Source: Streptomyces sp. R21
Lineage (GTDB): Bacteria > Actinomycetota > Actinomycetes > Streptomycetales > Streptomycetaceae
Direction: 5' to 3'
Length of the DNA: 64,000 nt
Assembly: GCF_041051975.1 (NCBI RefSeq)
Contig: NZ_CP163435.1
Coordinates: forward strand, 7,791,001 to 7,855,000
Part shown: one piece after another, positions 9,738 through 17,949 of the stretch
Layout: each line of letters opens with the position of its first letter
Position numbering within the stretch: position 1 is the stretch's first letter
Made by a program: the position numbers and the translations under genes
Notes under the pieces: generated by a model
Seen by the model: only the letters and a program-made list of their open reading frames with translations
Database searches by the model: none
What the model was told of the DNA's origin: nothing

Positions 9738-10117
9738 CCCCCGTGACCGATCGGCCCGGTGAGACCCGTCGGCCCCCGCCGGCCGTCGCCGCGGCCGAAC
9801 GCGGCGCGACCCGCATCGCCGACCGCGTCGTCGCCAAGATCGCCTCGCAGGCGGCCCGCGAGGCGCTCGACGTGCTGCCCCCCGGCGCCGTACCCCCGCA
9901 CGCCACCGTCGTCGTGCACCACGAAAGTGTCCGTGTCCGCGTCAGCGTCGAACTCGGCTACCCCGCCGACATCGGTGGCCGGTGCAACGCGGTGCGTCGC
10001 CAAGTCGCCGAGCGGGTAAAGGCGTTGGCGGGGATGGAAGTGCCGGAGGTGGCCGTCCGCGTGGAGCGACTGCACCTGAGAGCGGCACCCGGCGCGGCAG
10101 AGGGGAGGACGCGATGA
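9734..10117 (+). CDS. Second Asp23/Gls24-like protein
   Basis: A 127-aa protein with GTG start overlapping the previous stop. After about 20 Pro-rich residues the Asp23 signature begins (RGATRIADRVVAKIASQAAREAL) and ends with a VAERVKALAGMEVPEVAVRVERL strand. It is shorter and more diverged than the first copy and lacks the charged N-terminal arm. A second Asp23 paralogue in one operon suggests hetero-oligomers. The TGA overlaps the ATG of the following gene (ATGA). Confidence 0.82.
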   Translation: MTPVTDRPGETRRPPPAVAAAERGATRIADRVVAKIASQAAREALDVLPPGAVPPHATVVVHHESVRVRVSVELGYPADIGGRCNAVRRQVAERVKALAGMEVPEVAVRVERLHLRAAPGAAEGRTR

Positions 10118-10803
10118 CCGAGCCCCAGGGCTCCGAGAACCCGTCCGAGAACAGTACCCAGCGGCTTCCCGTCCTGGAGAAGACCGCCGAGAGCGAACTC
10201 GGCCAGTCGGCCTCCGCGGCGGCGTACGAACCGCTGCCCACGATGGACGACGAGGACGGCGGCGAAGGCCGGTTCTGGTCGGCGCGCCGCGTCCCCGCGG
10301 GAATCCTCGCGCTGCTGATCCTGGCCGGCGCGGGCGTCCTCCTCTACGACATCGCCGCCGTCCGGGCCGACCATCCCGCCATGGAGTGGCGCCGGACCCT
10401 CGCCCGGCAGCTCGCCGAACGCCCCCTCGACGACACCTGGGTGCTCGTCGGAGCCGGCGTCGCGACCGCTCTCGGGATCTGGCTGCTCGTGCTCGCGGCC
10501 ACCCCCGGACTTCGCGACGTACTGTCCATGCGGCGCGCCCACGCCGACGTACGGGCCGGGCTGCACCGCGGCGCCGCCGCGACGGCGCTGCGCGACCGGG
10601 CCATGGAGGTCTCCGGGGTCCAGTCGGTCCGGGTCCGCGTGGGGCGCTCCCGGGTCGACGTCCGCGCGGTCTCGCACTTCCGTGAACTCGACGACGTAAG
10701 GGCCGACTTGGACACCACGCTCGCTGACGGCATCCGGGGGCTCGGGCTGTCCCGGCGGCCCGCCCTGTCGGTGCACGTCGGGCGTCCCGGCCGGAAGGGG
10801 TGA
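10114..10803 (+). CDS. DUF6286-type membrane protein of the Asp23 operon
   Basis: A 229-aa protein. An acidic cytoplasmic N-terminus of about 65 residues is followed by two membrane helices (PAGILALLILAGAGVLLYDI and WVLVGAGVATALGIWLLVLA). The C-terminal soluble part of about 90 residues (GLHRGAAATALRDRAMEVSGVQSVRVRVG...) resembles half of an Asp23/AmaP-type domain. I assign DUF6286 from memory of this organisation in actinomycetes. Coupled on both sides by 4-base overlaps: ATGA at the start, and its stop with the next gene's GTG. Probably a membrane partner of the Asp23 proteins. Confidence 0.78.
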   Translation: MTEPQGSENPSENSTQRLPVLEKTAESELGQSASAAAYEPLPTMDDEDGGEGRFWSARRVPAGILALLILAGAGVLLYDIAAVRADHPAMEWRRTLARQLAERPLDDTWVLVGAGVATALGIWLLVLAATPGLRDVLSMRRAHADVRAGLHRGAAATALRDRAMEVSGVQSVRVRVGRSRVDVRAVSHFRELDDVRADLDTTLADGIRGLGLSRRPALSVHVGRPGRKG

Positions 10804-11387
10804 GCGCGATGCTCAGGATCGTCAACCGCGTCCTGCTCGGGTTCGCCGGGCTGGTCCTCGTGCTGCTCGGCGGCTCCGTGCTCGCCGTGGGACTCGGGCT
10901 GAAGCCGCCGTCCTGGTGGATCCACGACGGCCGGCACGACGTGCTGCTGAGCGACGCCGAACGCACCCGCTGGCGGGACGACGGCTGGTGGTGGCCGACC
11001 GTCATCGCCGTACTCGCCGTCTGTGTGCTGCTCGCCCTGTGGTGGCTGACCGCGGTGCTGCGCCGGCGCCGGCTCGCGGAGGTGCTCGTCGACACCGGCG
11101 ACGGAGAGGGGGCGCTGCTGCGCGGCCGGGCCCTGGAAGGCGTACTCGCCGATGAGGCAGGGCAGTTGGACGGTGTCCAGCGGGCGCAGGTCCTGCTGAC
11201 CGGGCGGCGCAGCAGCCCGGAGACCCGGGTGCAGCTCCTGCTGGAACCCCATGTGGACCCCGGCCGGGCCCTGCACTCGCTGACCACGGAGGCCCTCGCC
11301 CACGCACGGGACTCGGCCGGACTCGCCGCCCTCCCCGCGGAGGTACGCCTCCGCGGGGTCAAACACCGGGCCGAGCGGGTGAGCTGA
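10800..11387 (+). CDS. amaP: AmaP-like alkaline shock membrane anchor protein
   Basis: A 195-aa protein with two membrane helices (about residues 9-32 and 66-86) separated by a Trp/Arg/Asp-rich loop (SWWIHDGRHDVLLSD), then a cytoplasmic domain of about 100 residues. This is the AmaP layout: in Staphylococcus, AmaP tethers Asp23 to the membrane. GTG start overlapping the preceding stop, last gene of the coupled run. The stop lies 10 bases from the convergent SDR-like gene, leaving no room for a conventional hairpin. Confidence 0.8.
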   Translation: MSAMLRIVNRVLLGFAGLVLVLLGGSVLAVGLGLKPPSWWIHDGRHDVLLSDAERTRWRDDGWWWPTVIAVLAVCVLLALWWLTAVLRRRRLAEVLVDTGDGEGALLRGRALEGVLADEAGQLDGVQRAQVLLTGRRSSPETRVQLLLEPHVDPGRALHSLTTEALAHARDSAGLAALPAEVRLRGVKHRAERVS

Positions 11388-11397
11388 TGCGCCGGGT

Positions 11398-12153
11398 CTA
11401 GAACCCGGCGCGCATGCCGCCGTCCACCGGCAGCATGATGCCCGTCAGATACGACGCCGCCGGTGAGAGCAGGAACGCGGCCGCGCGGCCGAACTCCTCC
11501 GGGGTGCCGTAGCGGCGCAGCGGGATGCGGGACTCGTTGGCGGCGCGAGTGGCCTCCGGGTCGGCGGAGTAGCCGTCGAGTTCGCGGACGCGGTCGGTGT
11601 CGATGCGGGACGGGAGCAGGCCGATCACGCGGATGCCGCGCGGGCCCAGCTCGTCCGCGAGGGACTTGGCGAAGCCCGCGAGGCCGGGGCGCAGACCGTT
11701 GGAGATGGTCAGGCCCGGGATCGGCTCGTACACCGAGCCGGAGAGCACGAAACCGATGACACCGCCCTCGTCGAGTTCCGCCGCGGCCGCCCGGGCCAGC
11801 CGTACGGCCCCCAGGAAGACGGACTCGAACGCGGCCGTCCACTGCTCGTCGGTGTTGTCGGCGACGAACCCGGGCGCCGGGCCGCCGACGCTGATCAGGA
11901 TGCCGTCGAAGCCGCCGAAGTGCTCACGCGCGGCCGCGATCAGCCGGGCCGCGGCCGCCGGGTCGGCGTTGTCCGCGGCCACCCCGACCGCGTTCGGGCC
12001 GAGCGCGGACGCGGCGTCGGCGACGCTCTTCTCGTCCCGCCCCGTGATGATCACCTTCGCGCCGTCGGCGACGAGCTCACGCGCGGCGGCGCTGCCCAGG
12101 CCACGGGTGGCCCCCGTGACGACGTACACCCGGTCCTTCAGTCCAAGATCCAT
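11398..12153 (-). CDS. SDR-fold protein lacking the catalytic Tyr/Lys
   Basis: A 251-aa Rossmann-fold SDR. The NAD(P) site TGATRGLG (13-20) is intact, and the C-terminal PVDGGMRAGF is typical. Aligning by the downstream FAKSLADELG, the catalytic Tyr-x-x-x-Lys falls on Asn152-x-x-Arg155 (ISNGLRPG); the usual NNAG is ISVGG, and the active-site Asn position is Val. Only a Ser-Gly-Ser remains near residue 138-140. It may therefore bind the cofactor without classical dehydrogenase chemistry. Start ATG at 12153 (MDLGLKDRVY). The GH15 gene lies upstream on the same strand with 5 bases between, so the two are probably co-transcribed. Confidence 0.85.
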   Translation of the reverse strand: MDLGLKDRVYVVTGATRGLGSAAARELVADGAKVIITGRDEKSVADAASALGPNAVGVAADNADPAAAARLIAAAREHFGGFDGILISVGGPAPGFVADNTDEQWTAAFESVFLGAVRLARAAAAELDEGGVIGFVLSGSVYEPIPGLTISNGLRPGLAGFAKSLADELGPRGIRVIGLLPSRIDTDRVRELDGYSADPEATRAANESRIPLRRYGTPEEFGRAAAFLLSPAASYLTGIMLPVDGGMRAGF

Positions 12154-12158
12154 GGCCT

Positions 12159-14030
12159 CTATCCTGCCTCGTCGGCACTGGACGCCCCATCCTGCCCCTC
12201 CTCGTGGAAGAGGGCGAGGGCCGTGTTCACCAGACCGATGTGGCTGAACGCCTGCGGGTAGTTGCCGAGTTGGCGGCCACTGACGGGGTCGTACTCCTCC
12301 GAGAGCAGGCCGACGTCGTTGGCGACGCCCACCACGCGGTCGAACAGCTCCCGGGCCTCCTTCGTGCGGCCCGTCATGTGCAGCGCGTCGGCGAGCCAGA
12401 ACGAGCAGACCAGGAACGTTCCCTCGCTGCCCGGCAGCCCGTCGACGACCGTCTCCTCGGAGCTGTAGCGGCGCATGAACCCGGCGTGGCCCAGTTCCTC
12501 GCGCACCGCGTCGATGGTGCCGATCACCCGTGGATCGTCGGGCGGCAGGAAACCGACGCGCGGGATGAGCAGCAGCGCGGCGTCCAGCTCCCGCGAACCG
12601 TAGGCCTGCGTGAAGGTGTTCCGCTCGACGTCGAAGCCCCGCTCGCACACCTCGCGGTGCACCTCCTCGCGCATCGCGCGCCAGCCGTCCAGGTCGCCGC
12701 GCAGCTTCGGATCGCCCTCCAGGGTGCGCACCGCGCGGTCGGCGGCCACCCAGGCCATCACCTTCGAGTAGACGAAGTGGCGGCGCCCGCCGCGCACCTC
12801 CCACAGCCCCTCGTCCGGCTGCCGCCACGCCGTCTGCAGGAACTCCATCAGCGCGCACTGAAGCCGCCACATGTGCGGCTTCACGGACAGGCCCGACTCC
12901 CGGGCCAGCGCCAGCGAGTCCATGACCTCGCCGTACACGTCCAGTTGCAGCTGATTCACGGCGTCGTTGCCGATCCGGACCGGAGCCGAGCCCGCGAAGC
13001 CGGACAGCCACCCCAACTCCTGCTCGGGAAGGCGGCGCTCCCCGGCGATCCCGTACATGATCTGCAGATCGGCCGGATCGCCCGCCACCGCGCGCAGCAG
13101 CCAGTCGCGCCAGGCCTCGGCCTCGTCGTGGTAACCCGCCGACAGGAGCGCGCCGAGGGTCAGGGTGGAGTCGCGCAGCCAGCAGTAGCGGTAGTCCCAG
13201 TTGCGGACGCCGCCGAATTCCTCCGGCAGCGAGGTGGTGGGGGCGGCCACGATGCCGCCGGTCGGCTGGTACGTGAGGGCCTTGAGGGTGATCAGGGAGC
13301 GGACGACGATGTCCCGGTACGGCCCGTCGTAGCGGCAGCGGGCCGCCCACTCCTGCCACTCCTCGACACTGCAGCGCAGCGCGTCGTACGGGTCCATGAG
13401 CGGCGGACGCGGCTCGTGCGAGGGATGCCAGGTGAGTACGAAGGCGACCTTCTCGCCCTCGGCGACCGTGAACTCCGAGTGCGTACCGAAGTCCTTGCCC
13501 CAGGTGTGCACCTGGGGCTCACTGCGCAGCCACACCGAGTCCGGGCCCGCGATCGCCACGCGATGGCCGTTCGCCCTGCGCATCCACGGCACGATCGAGC
13601 CGTAGTCGAAGCGCAGCCGGATCGTGCTGCGCACCGTCACACGGCCGCTGAGGCCCTCCACGACGCGTACGAGATCGGATGCCTTGTCGCGCTGCGGCAT
13701 CAGGTCGGTGACACGGACCGCGCCCTCGTCGGTCTCCCACTCGGAGTCGAGCACCAGGGTGTCCGGCCGGTAGGCGCGCCGGGTGCAGAGGCCCGCCCCC
13801 TTCGGTGCGATCCGCCAGTGGCCGTTGTCCTTGTCGCCCAGGAGCGCCGCGAAGCAGGCTCCCGAGTCGAACCGTGGCAGACAGAGCCAGTCGACGGAGC
13901 CGTCGCGCCCCACCAGGGCAGCGGTCCGTTCGTCGCCGATGAGCGCGTAGTCCTCGATACGTCGATGCACGTGTGCCGGGTTCCCTGCGGCGGGCGGGCG
14001 CAATCCGTGCAAGGGCCGGGAGGGTGACAC
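12159..14030 (-). CDS. Glycoside hydrolase family 15 (glucoamylase-like)
   Basis: A 623-aa cytoplasmic protein. The N-terminal beta-sandwich starts with RRIEDYALIGDERTAALVGRDG and DWLCLPRFDSGACFAALLG; the (alpha/alpha)6 barrel follows with GGVRNWDYRYCWLRDSTLTL, the GH15 hallmark. LPEQELGWLSGFAGS carries conserved acidic residues. Family members hydrolyse alpha-glucans or trehalose; no signal peptide, so an intracellular trehalase or glucoamylase-like role is likely. The GTG at 14030 has AGGAG 5 bases ahead; a later GTG at 13970 just before the conserved RRIEDY would also fit. It lies 31 bases downstream of the SURF1 gene. Confidence 0.88.
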   Translation of the reverse strand: MSPSRPLHGLRPPAAGNPAHVHRRIEDYALIGDERTAALVGRDGSVDWLCLPRFDSGACFAALLGDKDNGHWRIAPKGAGLCTRRAYRPDTLVLDSEWETDEGAVRVTDLMPQRDKASDLVRVVEGLSGRVTVRSTIRLRFDYGSIVPWMRRANGHRVAIAGPDSVWLRSEPQVHTWGKDFGTHSEFTVAEGEKVAFVLTWHPSHEPRPPLMDPYDALRCSVEEWQEWAARCRYDGPYRDIVVRSLITLKALTYQPTGGIVAAPTTSLPEEFGGVRNWDYRYCWLRDSTLTLGALLSAGYHDEAEAWRDWLLRAVAGDPADLQIMYGIAGERRLPEQELGWLSGFAGSAPVRIGNDAVNQLQLDVYGEVMDSLALARESGLSVKPHMWRLQCALMEFLQTAWRQPDEGLWEVRGGRRHFVYSKVMAWVAADRAVRTLEGDPKLRGDLDGWRAMREEVHREVCERGFDVERNTFTQAYGSRELDAALLLIPRVGFLPPDDPRVIGTIDAVREELGHAGFMRRYSSEETVVDGLPGSEGTFLVCSFWLADALHMTGRTKEARELFDRVVGVANDVGLLSEEYDPVSGRQLGNYPQAFSHIGLVNTALALFHEEGQDGASSADEAG

Positions 14031-14061
14031 GGGCGCTCCTGAGGCTCGGGCTGTCCCGGCG

Positions 14062-14850
14062 TCAGACGGCGACGGGAGCTTCTTCCACTGCTTCCTTCGC
14101 GGCGGCCTCCTCGCGGTCCCGGCGTTCGCGGCGGGCCAGGACCACCCAGCCGACGGGGACGCCCGCCGAGAACAGCCACCACTGGATGGCGTACGCCATG
14201 TGCGGGCCGATGTCGCTGTGCTCGGGGTCGGAGAGCAGCTCGGGGGAGTTGTGCGCGGGTTCGGGCGAGGTCTGCTCGATGTACCCGCCGAGGACCTGCT
14301 TGCCGAGCGACTTCGCCTGCTGCTCGCTGTTGATCAGCATGACCTGGCGGTCGGGCAGGCCCTGGACGTTCTTGATGCCGCTGTCGGCGGTCGTCTCGTC
14401 GGCCATCAGCCGCCCGGTGACGGTGATCTCGCCCTTCGCGGGCTTCGGGATCTTCGGGAACGCGGTCTGCGCGCCGTCCGCCGGGATCCAGCCGCGGTTG
14501 ACCATGAGCACCCGGCCGTCGTCGAGGACGAACGGCGTCAGGACGTGGAAGCCGACCTCGTCGTCGGAGTTCGTGCGGCGCCGGACGACGACCTCGTGCG
14601 CGGTGTCGAAGGTGCCCTTCGCGGTGACGCGGCGATAGAGGTCGTCGTGCCTGATGTGGTGCCCGGGGGAGGTCAGCGACTCGGCGGGCACCGGCTTCGC
14701 GGACAGCGAGTTGGAGATCACCTTGTTCAGGGCGACCTTGTGCTCGTGCCGGTGCAGCTGCCAGAAGCCCAGTTTGATCATGGTCGGGATCAGCAGAAGC
14801 GTCACGAGGGTGAGGATCACCCACTGCCGGGACAACAGGAAGCGGTACAC
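14062..14850 (-). CDS. SURF1 family cytochrome oxidase assembly protein
   Basis: A 262-aa membrane protein with the SURF1 layout: one helix near the N-terminus (residues 9-28), a long extracytoplasmic loop, and one helix near residue 215-235 (MAYAIQWWLFSAGVPVGWVV). Conserved family segments are visible: GFWQLHRHEHKVAL, RTNSDDEVGFHVLTPF, MVNRGWIPA and the closing HMAYAIQWW. In bacteria SURF1 helps insert heme a into the aa3-type terminal oxidase. Oxidase genes are not in the window. A C-terminal cytoplasmic tail is Glu/Ala-rich. Confidence 0.92.
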   Translation of the reverse strand: MYRFLLSRQWVILTLVTLLLIPTMIKLGFWQLHRHEHKVALNKVISNSLSAKPVPAESLTSPGHHIRHDDLYRRVTAKGTFDTAHEVVVRRRTNSDDEVGFHVLTPFVLDDGRVLMVNRGWIPADGAQTAFPKIPKPAKGEITVTGRLMADETTADSGIKNVQGLPDRQVMLINSEQQAKSLGKQVLGGYIEQTSPEPAHNSPELLSDPEHSDIGPHMAYAIQWWLFSAGVPVGWVVLARRERRDREEAAAKEAVEEAPVAV

Positions 14851-14928
14851 CCCATTGACGGTACTCGGGGCGAATCGGCTCCCGACGGGAGGGTCCCGTC
14901 GAGAGCCGCGGGCCCGCTGGTGCGGGGC

Positions 14929-15162
14929 TCACACCTTGTCGACGATCCCCACCTTCCCCTCGGCGCGGGCGCAGTGCGCGCCGCAGAACCAGTGGCCCTC
15001 GACCTCGACTCCCTGGCCGATGACCTGGACGCGACAGTGCTCGCAGATGGGGGCCATCCGGTGGATCGCGCAGGAGAAGCAGTCGAAGACATGCACCGCG
15101 CCCTGCGCGTGCACCTCGAACGTCATGCCGTAGTCATTGCCACATACTTCGCATCTCGCCAT
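14929..15162 (-). CDS. Cys-rich zinc-binding mini-protein
   Basis: A 77-aa protein with four Cys pairs: CEVC at residues 4-7, CFSC near 28, CEHC near 41 and FCGAHC near 60, plus two His residues. This implies two zinc-ribbon or treble-clef sites. No membrane segment or signal peptide. Similar small proteins are common in actinomycetes without known function; metal homeostasis, DNA binding and protein-protein contact are all possible. The start is the ATG directly before ARCEVCGN; an upstream in-frame ATG adds only low-complexity sequence. It lies on the same strand downstream of the exonuclease gene (94-base gap). Confidence 0.75.
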   Translation of the reverse strand: MARCEVCGNDYGMTFEVHAQGAVHVFDCFSCAIHRMAPICEHCRVQVIGQGVEVEGHWFCGAHCARAEGKVGIVDKV

Positions 15163-15255
15163 GCGCCACAGGGTGGGGTGCCGACGCGGCCCGGGCGAGC
15201 GGGCGCCGGGCGAGTCGCCCGGCAATCACCCGTACGTCCGTCAGCGGGACCGCGA

Positions 15256-16239
15256 TCACGCCGGTGACGCCGGCTCCACGTCCCGCAGCAGCTGACCGAA
15301 GGCCGCCTCGTCGATCACCGGGGTGCCGAACTGGCGGGCCTTGACCACCTTGGAGGTGGCCGAGTCCGGGTCGTTGGTGACGAGGAGGCTGGTCAGCCGG
15401 GACACGCTCGTCGCGACATGGAGCCCGGCCTCGACGGCGCGGTCCTCCAGCAGTTCGCGGTCGACCGAGGTGTCCCCGGAGAACGCGACCCGCATGCCCT
15501 GCTTGAGCGGTTTGCCGTCTTCGTAGCGACCTGGGTTGGGATGGGGGCATGCGGGACGTTTGCGTGAAGGGCGCCAACTGGTCGGCCGGTAGCCCCCGGA
15601 GGACTGCTGACCGATCCGCGGGGAGGTGCTGTCGGACCACTCCTTGAGCGGCAGGCACTCCAGCAGCGGCAGCCGTACCCCGCCGCGGGCGGCGGCGCGC
15701 AGGCTGGGCCGGAACGCCTCGGCGAGCACGCGCGCGTCGTCCAGCGCGTGGTGCGCGCGCTGCTGGACGACACCGAAGTGCGCGGCGAGCGACTCCAGCT
15801 TGTGGTTGGGCAGCGGAAGCCCCAGCTCCTTGGAGAGGGCGATGGTGCACAGCCGCTGCCGCACCGGCGCCTCGCGCTGCGCACGCGCGTACTCCCGGGC
15901 GATCATCGACCAGTCGAAGACCGCGTTGTGCGCGACGAGCACGCGGTCCGCGAGGCGGCCGGCGAACTCCTCGGCGATGTCCGGGAAGAGGGGCGCCCCC
16001 TCCAGCATCTCGGTCGTCAGACCGTGGATCCAGACCGGGCCCGGGTCCCGCTCCGGGTTGACCATCGTGTACCAGTGGTCCTCGACCTCGCCGCGCGCGT
16101 CCAGCCGGTAGACGGCGGCCGAGATTATCCGGTCGTCCCGGGCCAGGCCGGTGGTCTCCACGTCGACGACCGCGTACCCCTGTGGATACGCGGCCGGCCA
16201 GGAGGCTGGGGACGCTGCGGTCGTCAGGTCTTCGAGCAT
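15256..16239 (-). CDS. DEDDh 3'-5' exonuclease with C-terminal BRCT domain
   Basis: A 327-aa protein. The exonuclease domain (about 20-190) shows motif I VVDVETTG, motif II in VLVAHNAVFDWSMI, and motif III HHALDDARV, which are DnaQ/epsilon-type metal-binding residues. A linker of about 60 residues follows, then a BRCT-like domain (250-320) with GMRVAFSGDTSVDRELLEDRAVEAG and a closing LLRDVE. The combination suggests DNA repair or proofreading separate from PolIII. Start at MLEDLTTAAS. No partner gene nearby points to a specific pathway. Confidence 0.88.
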   Translation of the reverse strand: MLEDLTTAASPASWPAAYPQGYAVVDVETTGLARDDRIISAAVYRLDARGEVEDHWYTMVNPERDPGPVWIHGLTTEMLEGAPLFPDIAEEFAGRLADRVLVAHNAVFDWSMIAREYARAQREAPVRQRLCTIALSKELGLPLPNHKLESLAAHFGVVQQRAHHALDDARVLAEAFRPSLRAAARGGVRLPLLECLPLKEWSDSTSPRIGQQSSGGYRPTSWRPSRKRPACPHPNPGRYEDGKPLKQGMRVAFSGDTSVDRELLEDRAVEAGLHVATSVSRLTSLLVTNDPDSATSKVVKARQFGTPVIDEAAFGQLLRDVEPASPA

Positions 16240-16321
16240 GGTCCCTGAGGATACGGGCCATGACTGACAGCGCCGTAGCCGCCGTCCTGGAACGGGGGGC
16301 CTTCGTGGCTCGTCGGGCGGC

Positions 16322-16333
16322 CACGCGCGCGTG
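16322..16333. repeat. Palindrome CACGCGCGCGTG, copy 1 (intergenic)
   Basis: The only copy found outside a gene, in the 163-base gap between the exonuclease start and the TetR stop. Flanks extend the symmetry to CCACGCGCGCGTGG (16321-16334). Confidence 0.9.
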
Positions 16334-16402
16334 GAGCCCGCAATCGCGCCGGGCTGTCACGGAGTTGACGGCCCCGCCCCGGCAGCAAGATCCACTCCGG
16401 GC

Positions 16403-17044
16403 TCATCTCCGCGGCCCCGGACCCGCCCCCGGCCCGAGCAGCGACTCCACCAGCGCCCGTACGGAGACGGTGAACAGCCTCTCCTGGTCCACCGGGCGGG
16501 CCAGCGCGCGGGCCAGTGCCCCGTCGTCCCCGGCGGCGCCCGCGTCCCACAGCTCCTCCTCGGCGGGCCGCTGCACGGGAGCGCGTTCGCGGTTGCGCTC
16601 GACCAGGACGAAGCCGACGACCTGGAACTGCACCGCACGTACCGCCTCGGCGGCGCGGGCGCCCCGCAGCCCCGCCGCGTGCACCTCGCGCACCAGCACC
16701 TGCTGGGCGGGCAGGAACATCCGCTCCGTCAGACCGCGCTCGTGCACCATCGCGACGAGGTGCGGATGGTCGCGCAGCCGCCGGCGCAGGGCGCGCGCCA
16801 CGGACACGACGCGCTGCGCCGGTGTGCGCCCGGCGGGGCGGATCTCGCCGAGGTCGGCGACGGTCCGCTCGACGAGCGCGTCGAGCAGGGACTCGCGGTT
16901 GCCGACGTGCCAGTAGATCGAGGTGACGGCGGTGCCCAGCTCCGCGGCGAGCTTGCGCATCGTCAGGGACTCGGGACCGTGCTGCTTCACCAGGTTCGCG
17001 GCGGTCTCCAGGACTTCTTCGCGGGTGAGTGCCGGTCTCGCCAT
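16403..17044 (-). CDS. TetR-family transcriptional regulator
   Basis: A 213-aa protein starting MARPALTREEVLETAANLVK; the frame is open upstream, but this start leads directly into the TetR HTH. The DNA-binding domain (residues 5-50) has the turn MRKLAAELGTAVTSIYWHVG. The rest is a helical ligand-binding domain of no recognisable specificity, resembling the TetR_C group (RALRRRLRDHPHLVAM). Divergent from the decarboxylase-like gene with 107 bases between starts, and a perfect inverted repeat lies in that gap. It is therefore likely to repress itself and the catabolic genes. Effector unknown. Confidence 0.9.
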   Translation of the reverse strand: MARPALTREEVLETAANLVKQHGPESLTMRKLAAELGTAVTSIYWHVGNRESLLDALVERTVADLGEIRPAGRTPAQRVVSVARALRRRLRDHPHLVAMVHERGLTERMFLPAQQVLVREVHAAGLRGARAAEAVRAVQFQVVGFVLVERNRERAPVQRPAEEELWDAGAAGDDGALARALARPVDQERLFTVSVRALVESLLGPGAGPGPRR

Positions 17045-17095
17045 GGTGCCCCCAACTCTCGCTCGTGCACGCGTATTTACCCATCGCGCACTGTG

Positions 17096-17112
17096 CTGTA
17101 ACTCTGTTACAG
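17096..17112. promoter_or_regulatory. Probable TetR operator in divergent promoter
   Basis: CTGTAAC (17096-17102) and GTTACAG (17106-17112) form a perfect 7-bp inverted repeat around TCT. It lies about 50 bases from each divergent start, where a TetR repressor would block both promoters. The half-sites fit the size of TetR-family operators. Confidence 0.75.
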
Positions 17113-17151
17113 ACCCCCGGTGAGAGGCACGACCTACGAAGGGCGGCACAC

Positions 17152-17949
17152 ATGGCACGAGTGCGGTACGGCGCGCGGACCGAGGCGGAGATCGCGGCCG
17201 CGCGCACCGCGAGCTCCAGGCTCCCCGACATCTGGTCCACCGGAGTGGTGGCCGTCTGGGAGAGCGATCCCGACGCGGTCGCGGCGGTCCTGCCGCCCCC
17301 GCTCAAACCCACCGGGCGCCCCCTGGTGCGGGTCAACATCAGCAGGGTCGACCTGCCCGGATACCCGCTCGGTGCGGGCTCGTTCGGCGTCGCCGCCCAG
17401 CACGACGGTGTCGAGGGCTGGTATCCGCTGGTCATGCCGATGACCCACGAGCGGGCGCTGATCGGCGGGCGCGAGGTCTTCGGGGAGCCCAAGAAGCTCG
17501 GCGAGGTGACGGTCGAGCGCGACGGCCTCGTCGTACGCGCCGCACTCGCCCGGCACGGCATCGCGTTCGTCGAGGTGCGCGGCGCGGTGAGCGGAGCCCT
17601 GCCGCTGCCCGAGCCGACCCGGAAGACCGACTTCTACTTCAAGTTCCTTCCCGCGGTGGACGGTTCGGGCTTCGACGCCGACCCCGTCCTGGTGCACTGC
17701 GTGCGGGGCGAGAAGGTGCGCAAGCTGGAGCGCGTCACCGGGGACGTCGTGCTGCGCGAGTCGATGTACGACCCGGTCGCCGACCTCCCCGTACGCGAAC
17801 TCGTCGAGATCACCATCGGCGAGAAGACCACCGACCAGCAGGGCCGGGTCGTCGAACGGGTCAGCGGGCAGGCCCTGTTGCCCTACATCCACCAGCGCTA
17901 CGACGACCCGCAGCAGATCCTCGACGGGCCGCCCGCGGGGAGTGTCTGA
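17152..17949 (+). CDS. Acetoacetate decarboxylase (ADC)-family enzyme
   Basis: A 265-aa protein. The key ADC feature is the adjacent lysine pair in EVFGEPKKLGEV (Lys114-Lys115), matching the Schiff-base Lys115/Lys116 pair of clostridial acetoacetate decarboxylase. The segment PLVMPMTHERALIGGRE ahead of it is also family-typical. ADC-fold proteins include decarboxylases, aldolase-dehydratases and cyclases, so the exact reaction is open. The start ATG at 17152 opens MARVRYGART. Its stop overlaps the next gene's ATG (TGATG), so it is coupled to the SDR. First gene of a TetR-controlled catabolic unit. Confidence 0.85.
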   Translation: MARVRYGARTEAEIAAARTASSRLPDIWSTGVVAVWESDPDAVAAVLPPPLKPTGRPLVRVNISRVDLPGYPLGAGSFGVAAQHDGVEGWYPLVMPMTHERALIGGREVFGEPKKLGEVTVERDGLVVRAALARHGIAFVEVRGAVSGALPLPEPTRKTDFYFKFLPAVDGSGFDADPVLVHCVRGEKVRKLERVTGDVVLRESMYDPVADLPVRELVEITIGEKTTDQQGRVVERVSGQALLPYIHQRYDDPQQILDGPPAGSV

